A stretch of DNA of 64,000 bases from JAMZMI01 sp964353015 (GCA_964353015.1 CAYGUA010000004.1:124001-188000); one strand, 5' to 3'. Positions 11,201 to 20,766 are shown, counted from the stretch's first letter. Program-made: numbers and translations. Notes: generated by a model not told the origin, from the sequence alone.

Positions 11201-11399
11201 GATTTCTATTGGTTATAACCTTCCTGCCAGGTATTTGCAAAAAATATTTATTGAAAACTTTAAATTATATATGACAGGTTCTAACCTGCTGGTGAAATCC
11301 AAAAGTCATCTTTTAAAAGACTATGATCCTGAAGGTGGGGGCTCCAGTTCTTACCCACTCAATAAGCAAATAGTTTTTGGTGTCAATTTTGATTTTTAA
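8298..11399 (+). CDS. SusC-like TonB-dependent transporter 1
   Basis: 1033 residues from ATG 8298. A start at 8349 (MDQKAVTIFF) would give a cleaner signal peptide and is equally possible; the open frame extends up to 8235. The N-terminus carries a CarboxypepD_reg-like beta-sandwich (TLKGNVTAKDGETLPGVTI onward), then the plug entry EEVVVIGYGSVKRRDLTGAV, plug motifs (PLYIIDG, IEVLKDASSTAIYG) and a 22-strand-type barrel ending in VNFDF. It would import oligosaccharides across the outer membrane with the SusD encoded 10 bp downstream. The 153-bp gap upstream of 8298 suggests its own promoter. Confidence 0.95.
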   Translation: MKGNLQFILVFLILFIKMDQKAVTIFFLLIFSFSFNSFISAAGNESSLGYGINEITLKGNVTAKDGETLPGVTIMESGTSNGVITDIDGNYIINVQEDATLVFSFVGYKTSMIAITPGQTVLNVELEIDLQQLEEVVVIGYGSVKRRDLTGAVASVKQEDMTRIPTHNVMEAIQGRVSGVDIVRGSGAAGAGVTIRIRGNRSIAGADDRNTLNSPLYIIDGFQGGNINDLNPNDIASIEVLKDASSTAIYGFQGANGVIIITTKSGNAGKTKVSYNGYYGINGFTAFPETRTGQDYIAMRRQARINSGGDPSEPDSNWFTEAENEAINNNEWVDWIDLLMKNGKQQSHTVSISGGSIKTKAFASIGFFNEESMYRNNDYSRYNLRFNIDHQINTLIKVGLLSQVTYYERNGRRDPLSAAITSKPLGIPYDENGQININPIAGAPNTISPLADEIKNYAVINDLTTSVNINAYLEFTPIKGFSYRTNFGSRISDDRSGEFYYKDSYSRRNERSSYSGIENSQGRYYHWDHILTYNKKIGESNLTATGVSNFVYSESDNSYANGLGQPLTNQTFYSLSSTTSNFNIGSGYSRSNTLSFAARLNYSFKDKYLITVSNRYDQASMLSEGHKGAFFPSAAVAWRLIDESFMSSATFLDDLKIRMSYGLVGTSNISAYATQSLVTPRSNMGFGDISAPYYQFSGRLFSENAGWQKTRSFDIGADIALFESKITLTLDIYNSETSDILLLRKLPWSTGVTDIQQNIGATETKGIEMAINSVNLDTKNFKWKSTFTFTRSKEKIVDLVDDVDIIVNETDSWLIGHPAQSFYTFKKLGIWQTDESEQAALLTFGGKGFQPGDIKLQDIDGDSAITAADRVYIGSPVPKFILGLQNNFNYKGIDLNIYVVGRFGQMIEADHLGRYDPSGNSGSLVLYDYWTEDNPSNDYPKPKNSTLSAIPGYQTLPFVNGSYVKIKTISIGYNLPARYLQKIFIENFKLYMTGSNLLVKSKSHLLKDYDPEGGGSSSYPLNKQIVFGVNFDF

Positions 11400-11409
11400 T
11401 CGTTTAAAT

Positions 11410-13179
11410 ATGATGAATTATATAACGAATCGAAAAATGTCATTTATGTTATTTGGCCTTCTTGCAATGCTAATCTCGTGTGATCTTTCGGAAGTAAATC
11501 CTTCAGGAACTACAGCAGATAATATATGGAGCAGTCCCGAAGGCTTTATTACCTTGGTCAATGCTGTATACTCCGATCAAAGACAAATGTATGGTAAAAT
11601 AGACGGAATTTTTAACTACGAAATGGGAACAGATCTATGGTTTAATAAAGCTAAAGATGGTTATGCTAAAGAATTGTCGAAATATGAGAATTTTACCCCG
11701 GCGACAGGTAATCCTAATAAAAAGGGTTGGAGCGTGCCATGGAAAGCAATAAATCTATGCAATGCCGGTATAGGAAGGATTGATGATGCTGGGTTTGCTG
11801 ATGAAGATGAAAAAAATTCCCGTCTGGCTGAACTCAGATTTATGCGGGCATTCTACTATTGGCACATTGTAGAAAGTTATGGTGGGGTAATGTTAAGAAC
11901 AGAAGAAACCAAAGTACCACTTCTAACTGCTACGAGAAGTTCTGTGGAAGATTTTTATGAACTAATCATTGAAGATTTAATTTTTGCTCAGGATCATTTG
12001 CCAATAATCCAGGGTGATGCATCCGGGGAATACAGTCGAGCAAGTAAAAAATCCGCAATGGGGTTTTTGGCACGTGCCTATTTATCACGCGCCTATTATG
12101 GTGATGGGGCTGCATATTTTGTGAAAGCACGGGATATCGCATTAGAAATTGTATCTCGTAAAGGTGAACTTGGCATAAGTCTATGGGATAGCTATATGGA
12201 TCTTTGGAACCCAGAAAATAATGCTAATAATAAGGAAGCACTCTATATCATAAGTAATTCATTAGCGAATACAAGTTTAAATTTTGACGGAAATGCCAAT
12301 CGCCTACACAGATGGTTTATGACCAGATATAATGAATATCCAGGATTAGAATTGTCCTTAGACTATGGTGAAACAGGTGATAGAAGAGTAATGCCTACAC
12401 TTGCATTGTTGGATATGTTCGATGAAACAAAGGATTCTCGATATTATGGTTCTTTCAGAGAAACTTGGATTTGTAATCGGGACTTCATCTGGGACACAAT
12501 AAGTAAAATAAATCAACCTGGTAAATTGGATCGCATAAATATTGCGGATTTTAATAAAGATGTGAGTTTGGTCGGGGATACCGTATTCGCGGGTATTGAT
12601 ACTGCTTTGCTTATCACAAAAAAATCTATCCCAAATCAAAAATTACTTCCCTATGTCGTTTTTGATAGAGATTCAGTTTATTACACGTCCACTGACAATT
12701 CTATAATATCTGGAGATGATTATGTGCAGTTAACTAAATTTCATGATCCATATAGAGAATTGGTTTCACAAGTTTATGGTTATCAGGATATATTGGTTAT
12801 GCGTTTTGCTGAAGTTTATCTTATTGCAGCAGAAGCTGAGTTTCAATTAGGAAATTCTGCTAAAGCGGCTGAACTAATAAATGTACTAAGAACTCGTGCT
12901 GCTATCAAATCTCCGGTAGATCAAACAGCGGCAATGCAGGTAGATGCTAGCAATATAAATTTGGACTTCATTTTGGATGAAAGGGCCAGGGAATTGGCAG
13001 GTGAGCATATACGTTGGTTTGATTTGAAACGAACAGGTAAATTACTCGATAGGGTAAACACTTATAACCCTGATATTGTCGAAATCAGAGATTATCATAC
13101 ATTAAGACCTGTGCCTCAGGAAGAAATGGATGCACTTCTCAATCGGTTAGAATTTGGACAAAACCCAGGTTATGATTGA
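11410..13179 (+). CDS. SusD-like glycan-binding lipoprotein 1
   Basis: 589 residues from ATG 11410, 10 bp after the SusC stop. The frame opens at 11377 inside susC, but MMNYITNRKMSFML followed by the lipobox LISC marks the real start. The TPR-like SusD fold is indicated by ELRFMRAFYYWHIVESYGGV, then by the C-terminal RagB/SusD block with YLIAAEAEFQLGNSAKAAEL and LDERARELAGEHIRWFDLKR. It would cap the SusC barrel on the cell surface and bind the imported pectin oligosaccharide. The ligand cannot be read from the sequence. Confidence 0.95.
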   Translation: MMNYITNRKMSFMLFGLLAMLISCDLSEVNPSGTTADNIWSSPEGFITLVNAVYSDQRQMYGKIDGIFNYEMGTDLWFNKAKDGYAKELSKYENFTPATGNPNKKGWSVPWKAINLCNAGIGRIDDAGFADEDEKNSRLAELRFMRAFYYWHIVESYGGVMLRTEETKVPLLTATRSSVEDFYELIIEDLIFAQDHLPIIQGDASGEYSRASKKSAMGFLARAYLSRAYYGDGAAYFVKARDIALEIVSRKGELGISLWDSYMDLWNPENNANNKEALYIISNSLANTSLNFDGNANRLHRWFMTRYNEYPGLELSLDYGETGDRRVMPTLALLDMFDETKDSRYYGSFRETWICNRDFIWDTISKINQPGKLDRINIADFNKDVSLVGDTVFAGIDTALLITKKSIPNQKLLPYVVFDRDSVYYTSTDNSIISGDDYVQLTKFHDPYRELVSQVYGYQDILVMRFAEVYLIAAEAEFQLGNSAKAAELINVLRTRAAIKSPVDQTAAMQVDASNINLDFILDERARELAGEHIRWFDLKRTGKLLDRVNTYNPDIVEIRDYHTLRPVPQEEMDALLNRLEFGQNPGYD

Positions 13180-13310
13180 TTAAGCATTTTAAAGATTTGA
13201 ATGTTGATAAACATATCCCAGATTCTTGATAGATAATAAGTTGTCTCATCACTGAAATACCAAATAGGAAACACATGGTCAATTTTAAATAAACTTGATA
13301 AACAACATTG

Positions 13311-14792
13311 ATGAGCACCACCCAACAAACCCAGGTACCTGCTTCAAGTCTCGTAGAAAGACTGGATGCCTTATATGAATACGACAGAGAGCCAGTAGCA
13401 AAGAATAAGCTGCATGGCTGGAAGACTTTTATCGCCATGTTTGCGGGCGAGCATGTGGCTGGAACTGAATTTGTTTTAGGTCCGCTCATGGTTATGCACG
13501 GTGTTTCTGCTTTTGATTTCTTTGTAGGGCTGCTTATTGGAAATACGCTGGCGGTACTTAGCTGGGCATTGATGTGTGCGCCGGTAGCTGTTAAGGTGAG
13601 ATTGACCATTTACTGGCAACTTAGGAAAATATGCGGACCATATTTAACCATTGCCTATAGCGCGACTTATGCCATTATCCTCTGTTTATTGGCAGGAGCC
13701 ATGGTGAGTGTGGCTGTTACAGCTATCTCTATTCCTTTCGGTATTCCTAATCCTGATTATGTGGCGGGAGATATGATTCCTACTGTTCCGTGGATGTTGC
13801 TCGCGGTAGTTGTAGGAGTTGTGATTGCTGCCTTAGCTGTTTTAGGTTTTGATAAAATTGCTCATTTCTCCAAAATTTGTGCGCCATGGATGGTGCTTGT
13901 GTTCTTTGCAGCAGGTTTGGCTGTGATGGCTGATTTGGGAACTACTGGATTTGGTGATTTTTGGAGAGTAGCCAATGAAAAGATTTTTACGGGTAATCCA
14001 ATCGGTGGTAATTCAAAATATACCATCTGGCATGTGATAGGTTTTGCCTGGTTGTGTAATGCTACACAACATATTGGCATGGCCGATGTAACCATTTTTA
14101 GATATGCCAAAGATTGGAAACAGGGTTTTGCATCAGCATTCGGGATGTTTTTGGGGCATTATATGGCTTGGGTTGCATCAGGTATTCTTTGCGCCGCATT
14201 TTTGGCTGAAGGCTTAACCAATCCACAACCTGGAAATATTGCCATGTTTGGAGCAGGTATTTCTGGTTTGATCAGCGTTGTGATCGCAGGTTGGACCACA
14301 GCCAACCCAACTTTATATCGGGCTGGTTTAGCTATTCAGGTCGCTACACCAAACTGGAAACGATGGAAAGTAACTTTTCTCGCTGGAGCATTTATGATCG
14401 TAACTGCTTGCATTCCTGCTGTAAATGCGTATTTAGATAGAATTATAGGTTATTATGGTTTGTTTTTCATGCCTTTGGGTGCCTTCATTTTTGTGGATGT
14501 TTGGCTCTTTCCTAAATTAGGTTTGATCTCGGATTATGCTGAGAAAAAAGGTTTGATGCTCAGCTGGCCACCGGCAGTAGCATGGTTTGGCTCCTTTGCG
14601 ATAATGCTTTTCTTTTATGGGAAAGACAATTATGTTTGGTTGAATGAGGTCCTTGGAACACAACCAGCATGGATGGCATCAATACAAGCCGATTTAATGT
14701 TTATGATTGCTCCTGAATGGATTCTATGTACATTGTTGTATATCGTATTCAGCAAAATCCAGCAACGAAATGATCAATTCCAACCAGCTTAA
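13311..14792 (+). CDS. NCS1-type (purine-cytosine permease-like) membrane transporter
   Basis: 493 residues. ATG 13311 is preferred over the TTG at 13308. About 12 hydrophobic segments begin after a polar 40-residue N-terminus. The first helices (GEHVAGTEFVLGPLMVMHG and VGLLIGNTLAVLSWALM) match the nucleobase:cation symporter-1 layout, in which TM1 and TM2 frame the substrate site. Known NCS1 members import nucleobases, hydantoins or related small molecules, so its presence here is unexpected. It sits directly before a 58-residue membrane protein and a rhamnosidase without a signal peptide. I infer uptake of a small rhamnose-containing or pectin-derived solute. The true substrate is open. Confidence 0.8.
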   Translation: MSTTQQTQVPASSLVERLDALYEYDREPVAKNKLHGWKTFIAMFAGEHVAGTEFVLGPLMVMHGVSAFDFFVGLLIGNTLAVLSWALMCAPVAVKVRLTIYWQLRKICGPYLTIAYSATYAIILCLLAGAMVSVAVTAISIPFGIPNPDYVAGDMIPTVPWMLLAVVVGVVIAALAVLGFDKIAHFSKICAPWMVLVFFAAGLAVMADLGTTGFGDFWRVANEKIFTGNPIGGNSKYTIWHVIGFAWLCNATQHIGMADVTIFRYAKDWKQGFASAFGMFLGHYMAWVASGILCAAFLAEGLTNPQPGNIAMFGAGISGLISVVIAGWTTANPTLYRAGLAIQVATPNWKRWKVTFLAGAFMIVTACIPAVNAYLDRIIGYYGLFFMPLGAFIFVDVWLFPKLGLISDYAEKKGLMLSWPPAVAWFGSFAIMLFFYGKDNYVWLNEVLGTQPAWMASIQADLMFMIAPEWILCTLLYIVFSKIQQRNDQFQPA

Positions 14793-14802
14793 CTAAACGA
14801 AC

Positions 14803-14979
14803 ATGAAGACTATTTTGAAAATATTATCATTGATTGGATTGTTGCTGACTTTGGTGCCTTCTTTTCTCGTTTTTTACGGATTGATTGACAAAAGTTCACA
14901 TTTCACTTTGATGGGGATTGGTGTATTGGTTTGGTTTCTTTCTGCCCCTTTTTGGATGAAAAGCCCTACATTGGATTGA
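14803..14979 (+). CDS. Small two-helix membrane protein
   Basis: 58 residues, starting MKTILKILSLIGLLLTLVPS. Two hydrophobic stretches (about 4-25 and 34-52) are joined by a short polar loop (DKSSHF), and the protein ends MKSPTLD. It starts 10 bp after the permease stop on the same strand, so co-translation is likely. I do not recognise a named family. Position and topology suggest an accessory subunit of the NCS1-type permease or a small independent membrane protein. The amino-acid composition is that of a real membrane protein rather than chance frame. Confidence 0.65.
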   Translation: MKTILKILSLIGLLLTLVPSFLVFYGLIDKSSHFTLMGIGVLVWFLSAPFWMKSPTLD

Positions 14980-15038
14980 GGATGTAAGACGTTTATCGAA
15001 TCCAATTATTCTTCAAAGCACCGTAAATCGAAACTATT

Positions 15039-17738
15039 TTGAAGATTGTAAATCTCAAAACCGAATATAAAACCAACCCTTTAGGTATTGGTACCAAGGC
15101 TCCAAGAATGAGCTGGGAATTATTATCAGATGAAAAATCAGTAATTCAGCAAGCGTATCGAATTACTTGTGCGCTAGATGAAAATGATCTTTTGTTTGAC
15201 ACTAACATACTTTGGGATTCTGGAAAAGTTGAATCGAATCAATCAGTTCATGTTGCCTATGAAGGGCCAGAGTTACAATCTGCACAGCAGGTATTTTGGC
15301 GAGTAGAAGTTTGGGACAATCATGGCCATGTTGCTACCTCACGAGATCTTGCCTTTTGGGAAATGGGGCTTTTGGATTTGTCAGATTGGAAAGCGGATTG
15401 GATCACCCAACCTTGGGAAAATAACCTTATTGAATCTGCGCCGAGCCCATATTTCAGGAAATCATTTACAATATTAAAACCAGTCTTTAAGGCGAGGATT
15501 TTTGCAACTGCTCTGGGTCTTTATGAGTTGAAGCTCAATGGATCGAAAGTTGGGGATGAAGTATTCGCACCAGGTTGGACCAATTATCATAAACGATTAC
15601 AGTATCAGGTTTATGACATCACTTCTCAGATTTCTGAAGGTGGAAATACGATAGGAGCCATTCTCGGCGATGGCTGGTTTAGGGGGCATTTTGGTTGGTG
15701 GGAAAACAACCGGAATGGCTATGGTGAAAACCTGTCTTTGTTGCTCCAGTTGCTCATCACCTACGAAGATGGATCTGAAGAAGTTATCAACACGGATCAG
15801 TCGTGGAAATCAACAAAAGGGCCGATACTTAAATCAGATATTTACAACGGTGAAACCTATGATGCTCGACTGGAATTAAGTGGATGGGATACCTTCGAAT
15901 TTGATGATTCTGCTTGGAATGAGGTAAATATTTTTCATCATTCAAAAGAAATTTTAACAGAGTCTGTTGGTGAAAAGGTCAGAAAAACCCTTAAGATCAA
16001 ACCAATAAACCTGATTAAAACTCCAAAAGGTGAGGATGTATTTGACATGGGTCAAAATATGGTTGGATGGGTTCGGTTGAGCGTGTCTGGAAAATCTGGT
16101 GATCAGGTTACGCTAAAATATGCGGAAGTATTAGATCAGGAAGGGAGCTTTTATATTGATAATCTTCGCAACATCGAATGTACTGATCATTACATATTAA
16201 AGGGAGATGCAACGGAGGTTTTTGAACCACATTTTACTTTTCACGGATTTAGATATGTGAAGGTCGAGGGCTATCCAGGAGAACTTTCTCTGGAATCTAT
16301 CACGGGAATAGTTGTGCATTCTGATATGGATCAGACGGGTTATTTCGAATGTTCCGATCCATTGATCAATCAATTGCAAAGTAATATAGAGTGGGGGCAA
16401 AGAGGTAATTTTCTTGATGTCCCCACCGACTGCCCACAAAGAGATGAAAGACTAGGATGGACAGGTGACGCGCAGGTTTTTGCAGCAACAGCAAGCTTCA
16501 ATTTCAATACCGCTCCTTTTTTCACAAAATGGCTCAAGGATTTGGCGTCAGAACAAAAGGCTGATGGCAGTGTGCCGTGGGTCGTACCTAATAATATCAT
16601 AGATGGAGGAGGTACTGGCTGGTCCGATGGATTTGGAGCAACTGGTTGGGCTGATGCTGCTATAATTATTCCATGGGTGCTTTACAAAACTTACGGTGAT
16701 TCCCGAGTGTTGGCTGATCAATATCCTTCCATGAAAGCCTGGGTGGATTACATGATTCATCACGCTGGTGATCGCTATATCTTTGATCATGGTTTCCATT
16801 TCGGGGATTGGCTGTCCTTTGCAGAATATGAGAGCTACAACTACAATGCGCCTGATTATGGATATGCCGGTGCTCATACTGACAAGGCATTAATTGCTAC
16901 CGCCTATTTTTATTATTCTTCAGGTTTACTTTTGAAAAGTGCTGAAATCCTCGGAAAAACTGAGGATGTGATTATGCTTTCCAATCTTTTACCCAAGATC
17001 AAAGAGGCATTGAATCACGAATTTGTGACGCATTCGGGTAGATTGGTTTCTTCAACCCAAGCCGCTTATGCCATAGGTTTGGTTTTTGGAATTATTGATG
17101 AGGATATGGTTGACATCATCTCTCAAAGGCTCGCTGACGATGTTTCTTATTTTGGACATCTGACTACAGGCTTTTTAGGAACTCCAGTATTGAACTATGC
17201 TTTGTCTGATTTTGGAAATACCAAGTTGGCGTACCAACTTTTACATAATGAGCGCTATCCATCATGGTTATATCCAGTAACAAAAGGCGCCACAACTATT
17301 TGGGAGCGCTGGGACGGAATTCGTCCTGATGGAAGTTTTCAAACAACCGGAATGAACAGCTTCAACCATTATGCATATGGAGCTATTGGTGAATGGTTGT
17401 ACTCAAGAGTGGTCGGAATACAGATTGACGATCGTTTGCCCGGTTATAAACACATTATCTTTCAACCAAACCCGGGAGGAAAGCTGAGTTGGGCAAAAGC
17501 GCAAAAAAAGACCATGTATGGTATGGTGGCAGGTTCATGGGTCTTGAAAGACGGGCACATTGAATATGACATTCAATTGCCTCCAAATACAACAGGAACA
17601 GTTCGTCTCAGAATACTTGATCCTGATTCAGTGCGAATCGATGATAACCCATTAAAACAATATGTTATGGAAAATGGGTTTATGAGCATTTCTTTAGGTT
17701 CTGGAAGCTATAAGATCAGTTTTGCATTAAATCAATAA
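15039..17738 (+). CDS. GH78 alpha-L-rhamnosidase, apparently cytoplasmic
   Basis: 899 residues from a TTG codon at 15039. There is an in-frame stop at 15024 and no ATG before residue 24, while MKIVNLKTEYKTNPLGI is the usual start of this family. No signal peptide or lipobox is present, unlike the other two GH78 proteins here. Domain order: N-terminal Fn3-like, jelly-roll (about 115-330), beta-sandwich, (alpha/alpha)6 barrel (about 430-780) and C-terminal sandwich. The catalytic block DCPQRDERLGWTGD starts at D464, with E470 as the likely general acid. E756 in GATTIWERWDG is the likely general base. It would cleave rhamnosides imported into the cell, probably with the permease just upstream. 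Confidence 0.9.
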   Translation: MKIVNLKTEYKTNPLGIGTKAPRMSWELLSDEKSVIQQAYRITCALDENDLLFDTNILWDSGKVESNQSVHVAYEGPELQSAQQVFWRVEVWDNHGHVATSRDLAFWEMGLLDLSDWKADWITQPWENNLIESAPSPYFRKSFTILKPVFKARIFATALGLYELKLNGSKVGDEVFAPGWTNYHKRLQYQVYDITSQISEGGNTIGAILGDGWFRGHFGWWENNRNGYGENLSLLLQLLITYEDGSEEVINTDQSWKSTKGPILKSDIYNGETYDARLELSGWDTFEFDDSAWNEVNIFHHSKEILTESVGEKVRKTLKIKPINLIKTPKGEDVFDMGQNMVGWVRLSVSGKSGDQVTLKYAEVLDQEGSFYIDNLRNIECTDHYILKGDATEVFEPHFTFHGFRYVKVEGYPGELSLESITGIVVHSDMDQTGYFECSDPLINQLQSNIEWGQRGNFLDVPTDCPQRDERLGWTGDAQVFAATASFNFNTAPFFTKWLKDLASEQKADGSVPWVVPNNIIDGGGTGWSDGFGATGWADAAIIIPWVLYKTYGDSRVLADQYPSMKAWVDYMIHHAGDRYIFDHGFHFGDWLSFAEYESYNYNAPDYGYAGAHTDKALIATAYFYYSSGLLLKSAEILGKTEDVIMLSNLLPKIKEALNHEFVTHSGRLVSSTQAAYAIGLVFGIIDEDMVDIISQRLADDVSYFGHLTTGFLGTPVLNYALSDFGNTKLAYQLLHNERYPSWLYPVTKGATTIWERWDGIRPDGSFQTTGMNSFNHYAYGAIGEWLYSRVVGIQIDDRLPGYKHIIFQPNPGGKLSWAKAQKKTMYGMVAGSWVLKDGHIEYDIQLPPNTTGTVRLRILDPDSVRIDDNPLKQYVMENGFMSISLGSGSYKISFALNQ

Positions 17739-17748
17739 TCCCATAGAC

Positions 17749-20574
17749 ATGAATTTTCTATTCAGAGGAATGCTTTTATTATTCGGTGTTATTTTTTTTG
17801 GATGTACCGAAAAGAAAGAAAGTCAACCTTTGAAATTGTGGTATGATGAACCTGCAAAGGAATGGACGGAAGCATTGCCCATTGGAAATGGTAGGATCGG
17901 GGCGATGGTTTATGGAGGGTTGGCAGAAGATCATATTCAATTCAATGAAGAAACGCTTTGGACTGGGAAACCTAGAGATTATAGTCGGGAAGGAGCTGCT
18001 GAATCATTAGATGAAATCAGAAAATTGCTTTTTGAAGGCAAGCAGGATGAAGCTGAAAGAATAGCTGGTGAGCGATTCATGGGGCGAAGGAGCAATGAAG
18101 AAAATTATGAGTCTGAATTGCAAAACTGGATGCAATTGATTCGCAATGATTCAGTCATTGCTTTTGCAAATCCTGATTTTAATGATGATAGTTGGAAAAC
18201 CATGGATTTTCCTGCACCTGAAGGATGGGAGAGGTCGGGTTTCCATGGATTAGATGGATCGGTTTGGGTGAGGTTTTCGTTTGAATTGCCAATTGGTTGG
18301 CTTGGCCAGGATTTGATTCTAAATCTAGGTAGAATTCGTGATACAGATTTTACCTATTTCAATGGAACATTTATCAATACAGAGTCCAATAAAAATGCCC
18401 ATAGAAGATATCCTATTGATGCTTCATTGATTCGTAAAGGTAAAAATGTAATCGCTATTCAGATACTTAATTTTTATGATAAGGGAGGACTAGTTGGCTT
18501 CAAAAAAGAAGAACCAATGATGGTTTATCCTAAAAATGGAAAAATTGAAGAAGGTGTTCCTTTGGATGTGAAATGGAAGTATTTGGTGCAAAATGACAAT
18601 CCACCTGAGTACCCCAAATATCAAGAAACTTATCAACCATTTGGTGATCTTTATTTGACATTCCAGGATCATGAGCATGTCACGCATTATTATCGCGAGC
18701 TAGATTTAAAAGAAGCTATCAGTCGAGTTTCTTACATGATCAATGGTGTGAAGTATTCAAGAGAATACTTTGTTTCTGCACCAGATCAAGCCCTGGTTGT
18801 ACATGTCAAATCTTCTAAAAAAGGTTCAATCAATGTAAAAGCAAATTTAACAAGCCTGCATCGTGACCATGTTCTAACTCAAATTGATGATCATACCATA
18901 AAACAGGAAGTTGGAGTGTTGAATGGCGTGTTGCGAGGGACGAGTTATTTGAATACCAAAATTGAATCAGGAGTAGTAACCATTTCAAATAATCAAATAG
19001 AAATAACAAATGCAGATGAGGTTACATTCATGCTTACAGCTGCGACTAACTATGTTAGATATGATGACGTTTCTGGAGATCCTGACCAGCTGGCATCAGA
19101 AGATCTTACTAATCTAATTGAGAAGAATTACCATTCAATCAAAAAGAATCATATCAATGAATACAAATCCTATTTTGATAGATTTTCAATAGACTTTGGT
19201 TCTTCAGAAAATGAAAACCTCACAACAGATGAACGAATCAAGTTGTTTGCTTCTTCTAGAGATGAATCATTGGCAGCACTATACGTGCAGTATAGTAGAT
19301 ATTTACTGATATCGTCTTCCAGACCAGGCACCAGACCTGCAAATCTTCAGGGAATCTGGAATGATCAACTCACTCCACCGTGGGATAGTAAATACACAAC
19401 TAATATCAATTTAGAAATGAATTATTGGCCGGCTGAAGTTCTTAATCTGTCTGAAATGCATGAACCACTATTTCAGTTGACCAAAGAAGTTGCTGAGCAA
19501 GGAAGAAAAACTGCAGTAGATCATTATGGTGCAGATGGCTGGGTTCTTCATCACAACACAGATCTTTGGCGAGCTACCGCGCCAATCAACAATTCAAATC
19601 ATGGCATTTGGGTTACTGGAGGTGCCTGGCTTTGCCATCATCTCTGGGAGAGGTATTTGTTTACACAAGACACGTCATTCCTTCGTGAAGCTTATCCTAT
19701 CATGAAAGGAGCTGCCGAATTTTTTGTTGATTTTTTGGTGAAAGATCCTAAAACAGGATACTTGATAAGTACGCCCTCTAACTCACCTGAAAATGGTGGT
19801 CTGGTTGCTGGCCCCACTATGGATCATCAGATCATTCGAGATTTGTTTACTAATTGCATTCTTGCAACTTCGATATTGGGTGAGGATGAATTATTTGCAA
19901 ATGAGCTTAAGGAATTTATTCCTCAAATAGCTCCCAATCAAATTGGGCAATATGGACAATTGCAGGAATGGCTTGAAGACAAAGACGATCCGGAAAACAA
20001 ACACCGCCATGTTTCTCATCTTTGGGGTGTTTATCCGGGCAATGAAATCAACTATGAAACCCCTGAACTTTTAGAAGCGGCAAAACAATCACTTGTTTTT
20101 CGTGGTGATGAAGGTACGGGTTGGAGCCTTGCATGGAAGACGAATCTTTGGGCAAGATTTGGTGATGGCAATCATGCATGGGAATTGGTCAAAACTTTAC
20201 TCAGTCCGGCGTGGACAGATCGTAAAGGTAGAGGAGGATCCTATGTGAACCTTTTTGACGCCCATCCACCATTTCAAATTGATGGAAACTTTGGCGCGGC
20301 TGCTGGTATAGCAGAGATGATTATACAAAGTCAGGGAAATGAGATAGTCATATTTCCAGCATTACCGGATGCCTTGTCTGAAGGTTCCATTCGCGGTTTA
20401 AAAGTACGTGGTGGATTTGAAGTGGATCTGGATTGGTCTAAGCATAAATTAGATAAGATAGTCGTCAAATCGATTGCGCCAAACATCTGTAATATCCGGT
20501 ATTTGGACAAATCTGTTTCTTTTGAGACCGAGCCAGATCTGGCGTACACTTTCAATGAAAATCTGGAACAGTAA
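17749..20574 (+). CDS. GH95 alpha-L-fucosidase/alpha-L-galactosidase lipoprotein with inserted domain
   Basis: 941 residues with lipobox FFGC (Cys19). GH95 signatures: WTEALPIGNGRIGAMVYGG at the N-terminus, NLQGIWNDQLTPPWDSKY, the paired catalytic asparagines N552/N554 in TTNINLEMNYWP, general acid E681 in STPSNSPENGG, and D845 in QIDGNFGAAAGIAEM. The N-terminal domain is interrupted at about residues 120-270 by a jelly-roll segment (NPDFNDDSWKTMDFPAPEGW to KKGKNV-like strands), a GH2-type sugar-binding fold. In RG-II loci GH95 acts on the terminal L-galactose of chain A, and that is the favoured role; fucose removal is the alternative. It begins 10 bp after the GH78 gene. Confidence 0.88.
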   Translation: MNFLFRGMLLLFGVIFFGCTEKKESQPLKLWYDEPAKEWTEALPIGNGRIGAMVYGGLAEDHIQFNEETLWTGKPRDYSREGAAESLDEIRKLLFEGKQDEAERIAGERFMGRRSNEENYESELQNWMQLIRNDSVIAFANPDFNDDSWKTMDFPAPEGWERSGFHGLDGSVWVRFSFELPIGWLGQDLILNLGRIRDTDFTYFNGTFINTESNKNAHRRYPIDASLIRKGKNVIAIQILNFYDKGGLVGFKKEEPMMVYPKNGKIEEGVPLDVKWKYLVQNDNPPEYPKYQETYQPFGDLYLTFQDHEHVTHYYRELDLKEAISRVSYMINGVKYSREYFVSAPDQALVVHVKSSKKGSINVKANLTSLHRDHVLTQIDDHTIKQEVGVLNGVLRGTSYLNTKIESGVVTISNNQIEITNADEVTFMLTAATNYVRYDDVSGDPDQLASEDLTNLIEKNYHSIKKNHINEYKSYFDRFSIDFGSSENENLTTDERIKLFASSRDESLAALYVQYSRYLLISSSRPGTRPANLQGIWNDQLTPPWDSKYTTNINLEMNYWPAEVLNLSEMHEPLFQLTKEVAEQGRKTAVDHYGADGWVLHHNTDLWRATAPINNSNHGIWVTGGAWLCHHLWERYLFTQDTSFLREAYPIMKGAAEFFVDFLVKDPKTGYLISTPSNSPENGGLVAGPTMDHQIIRDLFTNCILATSILGEDELFANELKEFIPQIAPNQIGQYGQLQEWLEDKDDPENKHRHVSHLWGVYPGNEINYETPELLEAAKQSLVFRGDEGTGWSLAWKTNLWARFGDGNHAWELVKTLLSPAWTDRKGRGGSYVNLFDAHPPFQIDGNFGAAAGIAEMIIQSQGNEIVIFPALPDALSEGSIRGLKVRGGFEVDLDWSKHKLDKIVVKSIAPNICNIRYLDKSVSFETEPDLAYTFNENLEQ

Positions 20575-20766
20575 GCATTAACAGTTGAATCTATAACTGG
20601 GATATTACCCTACTTTCAATTCCAAAATTCCAGCCATTTTTCAATCAATTATTTGATTGTTTTTAATATTTATTGAAATCAATCTAATCTGATTGTTAGT
20701 GATTTATGATTGCGTCAATTATAATATGAAAATATTTCACAAAATTATCAATGTCATAATTGAATT

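Noticed and set aside
13139..13609. 156-residue minus-strand frame across the SusD/permease junction
   Set aside because: It covers the intergenic gap but overlaps both flanking genes, and shows no domain or signal.
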